DNA from: TMED14 sp041158165
Lineage (GTDB): Bacteria; Bacteroidota; Bacteroidia; Flavobacteriales; Schleiferiaceae
DNA: 9,889 nucleotides
Assembly: GCA_041158165.1 (NCBI GenBank)
Contig: JBEBBW010000047.1
Span: forward strand, 1-9,889
Direction: 5' to 3'
The notes beneath the pieces were generated by a model. That model made no database searches, had not been told where the DNA came from, and was given only the letters and a program-made list of their open reading frames with translations. Both the position numbers and the translations under genes were made by a program. Within the stretch, counting starts at the first letter, position 1, and every line of letters begins with the position of its first letter. Positions 6,400-9,889 of this stretch are shown here, piece after piece.

Positions 6400-7434
6400 A
6401 TGCTCGAATTCACCCTCAACTCGCAGTGCATTAGCCGATTAACGGAGATTCATGAGCTGCTCGGTGCGCTGACCTACGCGGGCATCGCTGCCGCGCCCCG
6501 TGAACCGCGCAGTACCTACTGGACCCGAACGGTCCACGCTACCTTGAGCATCGAAGGGAGTCCGCTTTCTCAAGTCCAGGTTGCCCAACTAAGCGGACTT
6601 GACCCAAAAACCCAGTGGGAACGGGCTGCACAAAACGCCCTTCGCGCCTACCAAGGGATAAAGTCGTTTACCCCAACCTCAGAGCGATCGCTGCTTGCCG
6701 CCCATGAGGCGTTTATGGACGGACTCATTCCGCGCGCTGGCCGCTACCGAAACGGCGGTGTCGCCCTTCAGCAGGCAGGCCGAATCGTGCATGTGGCCCC
6801 ACCGGCAAGTGCCGTACCCGGACTTATGAAATCCTTAATGTCGGAGCTTAAGCGGCCCCACTACAGTCCAATTGTAGCTAGCTGCGCCTTTCACTACGAA
6901 CTGGAATTTCTGCATCCGTTTAGCGACGGCAACGGTCGGCTCGGACGCTTTTGGCACACCGTATTGCTTCGGCAGGTCCATCCCATTTTTGACCAACTGA
7001 GCATCGAATCGGTACTTGATCGGGAACGAGACGGGTACTACCGCGCCTTGAGCGCCAGCGACAAGGCGGGACACGCCCTACCCTTTGTGGAATTCATGCT
7101 GGACATACTTGCAGACAGCCTGCGGAATCTGCTTCACCAGCGTCCAAGTCCGCCCCAAACGAGCGAGGCCCGTATTCAGTACTTCGCAGAATTCGGACCG
7201 CAGAACTTCACGCGAACCGACTACCTCGCTTTTTACCCAAGCTTGTCGGCACCGACTGCCAGCCGCGACCTGCGCACGGGCACAGCGAGTGCACACTGGG
7301 TACGCTACGGCGACAAGCGAACGACGACCTATGTGATTCCGCGCGCCAATGAAACCCTCAACTCCGAAGCACCCACCGCCCGCCACCGCAGGCAACCTGC
7401 GTCCAATCCGATCCGCCTTCGGTCCAGCGACTGA
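6400..7434 (+). CDS. Fic-domain protein, class II, with C-terminal winged helix
   Basis: Fic enzymes usually transfer AMP from ATP to a target hydroxyl group; some also remove it. The 344-aa protein has the complete active site HPFSDGNGRLGR (His172 to Arg183). The substrate-positioning flap lies around GRIVHVAPPA (127-136). An N-terminal inhibitory motif of the (S/T)xxxE(G/N) form, TLSIEG (48-53), places Glu52 to block ATP binding, which defines class II. After the Fic core, FTRTDYLAFYPSLSAPTASRDL (270-291) and GDKRTTTYVI (304-313) look like a winged helix as in other Fic proteins of this type; the part between seems short. The last 28 or so residues are basic and look unstructured, and are antisense to the neighbouring ABC gene. 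No antitoxin-like small gene adjoins it, consistent with built-in inhibition. The target is unknown. Confidence 0.93.
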   Translation: MLEFTLNSQCISRLTEIHELLGALTYAGIAAAPREPRSTYWTRTVHATLSIEGSPLSQVQVAQLSGLDPKTQWERAAQNALRAYQGIKSFTPTSERSLLAAHEAFMDGLIPRAGRYRNGGVALQQAGRIVHVAPPASAVPGLMKSLMSELKRPHYSPIVASCAFHYELEFLHPFSDGNGRLGRFWHTVLLRQVHPIFDQLSIESVLDRERDGYYRALSASDKAGHALPFVEFMLDILADSLRNLLHQRPSPPQTSEARIQYFAEFGPQNFTRTDYLAFYPSLSAPTASRDLRTGTASAHWVRYGDKRTTTYVIPRANETLNSEAPTARHRRQPASNPIRLRSSD

Positions 7435-8293
7435 GTACCTCGCTGGGCCCTCCAAATGCCGATTCGAGCAGTTCAAGCGTGAGGTGTTCGGGGCGCAGGA
7501 ACCAGCGCCGTCCTTGCCGGAACGATTGGGGCAACCCGCGCAGCGACTCAGGCACCTGACCCACAGGGCGTTCGTTCACCGGCCCCCAGGCATAGGCCAT
7601 GGGCTTGGTTTTGGGGCTTCGGTACAGCTGTTCGGCGCTTCCCGACTCCACGATTCGTCCTTCGTGTACCACGTCGATGCGGTGGGCCCAACGGGCGGCG
7701 TCGCGAATGTCGTGGGCGACCAGGACCACCGTGCAGCGGGTCTTGCACTGCCAGGCGGTCAATAGCTGCAAAAGGCGCTCCTTGTGGTAGCCGTCCACAT
7801 GGCTAAACGGCTCGTCGAGCAGCAGCACGCGCGGACGGCCCAAGAGCGCGCGTCCGATGGAAAGGCGCTGCTGTTCTCCGCCAGAAAGGCTGTGGGCGGG
7901 GCGTGAGGGATCCATTCCCAGCCCCAGGGTGCGCATCATGCGCCGAACCATGCGGTCTTCTTCGTCGTCAAGCTTGCCGAGCACCAGGTCGAGGAGGTTG
8001 TCGCGCACGCTCCGGTAGGGAGATAACCCAAAGTCTTGCTTGACCCAAACGACTCCGGGATGGCCTGCAATGAGCCGGTCGCGCGCGTGCGCGCTCCGCC
8101 CCACCCAAACGTCGCCCACGTCGGCAAACACATGGCCCGCGACGAGCGACAGCAGCGTGGACTTGCCTGATCCCGAAGGGCCGTAGAGCGCCACGACCTC
8201 GCCGGCCGCCACCGACCACTGGGGTACCGACAACAAAAAAGCGCCCCGTGCCAGGCTGAGGCCGTCGGCACGGAGCGCATACGAATTCGCCAC
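7358..8293 (-). CDS. ABC transporter ATP-binding protein, orphan (Fbp/Pot-like)
   Basis: This ATPase subunit would power an ABC importer at the inner membrane. The 311-aa protein has a complete nucleotide-binding domain: Walker A GPSGSGKST (38-46), Q-loop Gln86, signature SLSGGEQQR (135-143), Walker B VLLLDEP (156-162) and H-loop His194. The C-terminal 75 or so residues, with WFLRPEHLTLEL (264-275), resemble the TOBE-like regulatory domain of the iron/spermidine/sulfate importer ATPases. The substrate cannot be told. No permease or binding protein gene is in the window. The GTG start lies 3 nt after the lpdA stop codon, so both are probably on one mRNA. Its 3' end overlaps the convergent fic gene by 77 bp, and no terminator is visible between them. 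Confidence 0.92.
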   Translation of the reverse strand: MANSYALRADGLSLARGAFLLSVPQWSVAAGEVVALYGPSGSGKSTLLSLVAGHVFADVGDVWVGRSAHARDRLIAGHPGVVWVKQDFGLSPYRSVRDNLLDLVLGKLDDEEDRMVRRMMRTLGLGMDPSRPAHSLSGGEQQRLSIGRALLGRPRVLLLDEPFSHVDGYHKERLLQLLTAWQCKTRCTVVLVAHDIRDAARWAHRIDVVHEGRIVESGSAEQLYRSPKTKPMAYAWGPVNERPVGQVPESLRGLPQSFRQGRRWFLRPEHLTLELLESAFGGPSEVLSRWTEGGSDWTQVACGGGRWVLRS

Positions 8294-8296
8294 GTC

Positions 8297-9682
8297 TTAG
8301 AGGTGGATTACCTCGCCGTAGGCAGCGGCCGTAGCCTCCATCACGGCTTCAGACATCGTTGGGTGCGGGTGCACCGCCTTCAAAAGTTCCATGCCGGTGG
8401 TCTCGAGCTTGCGCGCCGCTACGATCTCCGCGATCATTTCGGTCACGTTGGCGCCGATCATATGGGCTCCGAGGAGCTCACCGTACTTCGCGTCGTAAAT
8501 CACCTTGACAAAGCCGTCTTTGGCGCCGGCGGCCGAGGCCTTGCCCGAAGCGCTGAACGGAAACTTGCCCACTTTCACGTCAAATCCGGCGTCTTTTGCC
8601 GCTTTTTCGGTGTAGCCCACGCTGGCAATCTCAGGCGAACAGTAGGTGCAACCCGGAATGTTGTTGTAGTCAAGTGCCTGCGGATGGTGGCCTGCAATGG
8701 CCTCCACACAGATAATGCCCTCGGCCGAAGCCACGTGGGCGAGCGCTTGGCCCTTCACGATGTCGCCGATGGCGTAGTATCCGGGAATGTTGGTGCGGTA
8801 GAAGTCATCTACCACCACGCGGCCCTTGTCGACGGCAATGCCGACGCTTTCAAGACCAATGTTCTCGAGGTTCGGGGTCACGCCCACGGCGCTGAGGACC
8901 ACGTCACACTCCATCGTATGCTCGCCCTTGGCGTCGGCGTAGGTAACCTTACAGCCCTTGCCCTTGGTGTCGACCGACTTGACCTCGGTGCCGGTGAGGA
9001 TCTCGATGCCTTTCTTTTTGAAGATTTGCTCGAGCGCCTTGCTCACTTCTTCGTCTTCGTTCGGAACAATGCGCGGAAGGAATTCGACCACCGTCACGTT
9101 GGTTCCCATCGCACTGTACACGTAGGCAAACTCTACGCCGATGGCGCCAGAGCCCACAATGACCATGCTCTTGGGCTGTTCGGGGAGGACCATAGCCTCG
9201 CGGTACCCGATGATTTTCTTGCCGTCTTGGGGAAGATTCGGCAGCACACGGCTGCGGCCGCCGGTGGCGACGATGATGTGCTTGGCGCTGATCACCTGAG
9301 TGCCCGACTCGCCCTTGACCTCAACCTTGCGGCCCGGCATCAGGGTTCCGTAGCCCATGTGCACGTCGATCTTGTTCTTTTTCATCAAGAACTGAATGCC
9401 TTTAGACATTCCGCTGGCGACGTCGCGGCTGCGCGAAACCACCTTGCCGAAGTCGTGCTTGGCGTCCTTGACGGTGATTCCGTACTCCTCGGCGTGCTGA
9501 ATGTACTCAAACACTTGGGCGCTTTTAATCAGCGCTTTGGTCGGAATGCAACCCCAGTTGAGGCAAACTCCGCCCAAACTTTCTTTTTCAACAACCGCCG
9601 TTTTCAAACCCAATTGGCTTGCGCGGATCGCGGCTACATAACCGCCGGGGCCGGAGCCCAATACCAGTACGTCGTATTCCAT
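8297..9682 (-). CDS. lpdA: Dihydrolipoyl dehydrogenase (E3)
   Basis: This FAD enzyme reoxidises the dihydrolipoyl groups of 2-oxoacid dehydrogenase complexes and the glycine cleavage system, passing electrons to NAD+. The 461-aa length is normal. The FAD-binding GSGPGGYVAA (9-18) is followed by the redox disulfide GGVCLNWGC (37-45; Cys40 and Cys45), the NAD-binding GSGAIG (177-182), a second FAD contact near YYAIGD, and the dimer domain ending in HPHPTMSEAVME with the catalytic pair His440 and Glu445. Everything needed for activity is present. It begins at an ATG 2 nt after the RidA-family stop codon and has its own -7 box. No E1 or E2 gene is in the window, so the partner complex cannot be assigned. 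Confidence 0.97.
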   Translation of the reverse strand: MEYDVLVLGSGPGGYVAAIRASQLGLKTAVVEKESLGGVCLNWGCIPTKALIKSAQVFEYIQHAEEYGITVKDAKHDFGKVVSRSRDVASGMSKGIQFLMKKNKIDVHMGYGTLMPGRKVEVKGESGTQVISAKHIIVATGGRSRVLPNLPQDGKKIIGYREAMVLPEQPKSMVIVGSGAIGVEFAYVYSAMGTNVTVVEFLPRIVPNEDEEVSKALEQIFKKKGIEILTGTEVKSVDTKGKGCKVTYADAKGEHTMECDVVLSAVGVTPNLENIGLESVGIAVDKGRVVVDDFYRTNIPGYYAIGDIVKGQALAHVASAEGIICVEAIAGHHPQALDYNNIPGCTYCSPEIASVGYTEKAAKDAGFDVKVGKFPFSASGKASAAGAKDGFVKVIYDAKYGELLGAHMIGANVTEMIAEIVAARKLETTGMELLKAVHPHPTMSEAVMEATAAAYGEVIHL

Positions 9683-9684
9683 AG

Positions 9685-9889
9685 CTACAAAGGTAGGTAG
9701 GCCACCGCCGATATTTCGAAGCGCGCATCTTTTGGCAAGCCTAAAACAGCGACGGTTTCGCGCGCAGGTTTGGCGTCGCCCATGAATTCCGCATAAATCG
9801 CGTTAACCGCGGCAAAATCAGCCATGTCGCGCAGGAACAAGCTGCACTTCGCGAGGTGGGCCGCCGTCATCCCTTGGCTTTCGAGCACC
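9685..9889 (-). CDS. RidA-family (YjgF/YER057c/UK114) protein, 3' part
   Basis: Only the C-terminal 67 or so residues are in the window; the 5' end lies beyond position 9889. Members of this family that hydrolyse reactive enamine/imine intermediates keep an arginine and a glutamate 15 residues apart (Arg105 and Glu120 in E. coli RidA). Here PARETV and RFEISAVA supply both with exactly that spacing. The preceding helix, SQGMTAAHLAKCSLFLRDM, also fits. Imine deaminase activity is therefore likely, though some relatives have other roles. The gene stops 2 nt before lpdA in the same direction, and its last codons contain the lpdA promoter box. Confidence 0.88.
   Translation of the reverse strand, partial: VLESQGMTAAHLAKCSLFLRDMADFAAVNAIYAEFMGDAKPARETVAVLGLPKDARFEISAVAYLPL
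9688..9695 (-). promoter_or_regulatory. Bacteroidota -7 promoter box for lpdA, inside the RidA-family gene
   Basis: The minus strand reads TACCTTTG, a full match to TAnnTTTG, ending 5 nt before the lpdA ATG. TTCG at 9717-9720, 21 nt upstream, is one base from the -33 TTTG. The transcript would start at or almost at the ATG. The box doubles as the last codons of the upstream gene, so lpdA may be transcribed both from here and by read-through. Confidence 0.5.

Noticed and set aside
7358..7434. A frameshift or truncation causing the fic/ABC overlap
   Set aside because: Both frames run continuously into the overlap with complete domains, so no disruption is visible; overlap by tail extension is simpler.
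8303..9700. A 465-codon open frame on the plus strand across lpdA
   Set aside because: It mirrors lpdA exactly, is rich in His, Val and Gly with no family motif, and arises from the GC-rich codon use of the real gene on the other strand.

Overview
The window is a compact, GC-rich chromosomal segment of a Bacteroidota bacterium, most likely from or near the Flavobacteriia. Three lines of sequence evidence support this: matches to the Bacteroidota -7 promoter box TAnnTTTG sit directly in front of start codons at three places, Shine-Dalgarno sequences are weak or absent, and the MenD, IF3 and ThrS sequences resemble that phylum. Every gene has a recognisable family. No insertion sequence, CRISPR array, tRNA or rRNA is visible, and no stretch over 300 bases lacks a gene.

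Left part (1-3037, minus strand): a menaquinone (vitamin K2) biosynthesis operon. In transcription order it holds a hotdog thioesterase (menI-like, DHNA-CoA hydrolysis), isochorismate synthase (menF), SEPHCHC synthase (menD), and the first eight codons of a further gene at the window edge, probably menB. The first two junctions are 4-bp GTGA stop/start overlaps, which suggests translational coupling.

Centre (3049-6341, plus strand): the classic translation cluster thrS-infC-rpmI-rplT (threonyl-tRNA synthetase, IF3, L35, L20). It ends in a strong GNRA-capped intrinsic terminator. thrS and the men operon diverge from a 58-bp intergenic region holding two back-to-back -7 boxes only 11 bp apart. 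The infC frame has no ATG/GTG/TTG early enough, so the gene must use a rare start (probably CTG). rpmI and rplT are separated by 107 nt that could hold a regulatory RNA.

Right part (6342-9889): a stand-alone Fic-domain protein (plus strand) with an intact catalytic motif, an N-terminal class II inhibitory motif and a C-terminal winged-helix-like segment. It is preceded by TATC/GATA repeats that could be an operator. It converges with, and overlaps by 77 bp, an ABC transporter ATPase gene on the minus strand. That gene follows dihydrolipoamide dehydrogenase (lpdA) at 3 nt, and lpdA follows the 3' end of a RidA-family gene that runs off the window. lpdA has its own -7 box inside the end of the RidA gene.

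The window is largely housekeeping. The points worth a second look are the divergent promoter, the infC start, the fic/ABC antisense overlap with its possible overprinted tail, the fic operator-like repeats, the orphan ABC ATPase and an Asp-to-Glu change in the MenD cofactor motif. I see no clear evidence of a wholly new system.
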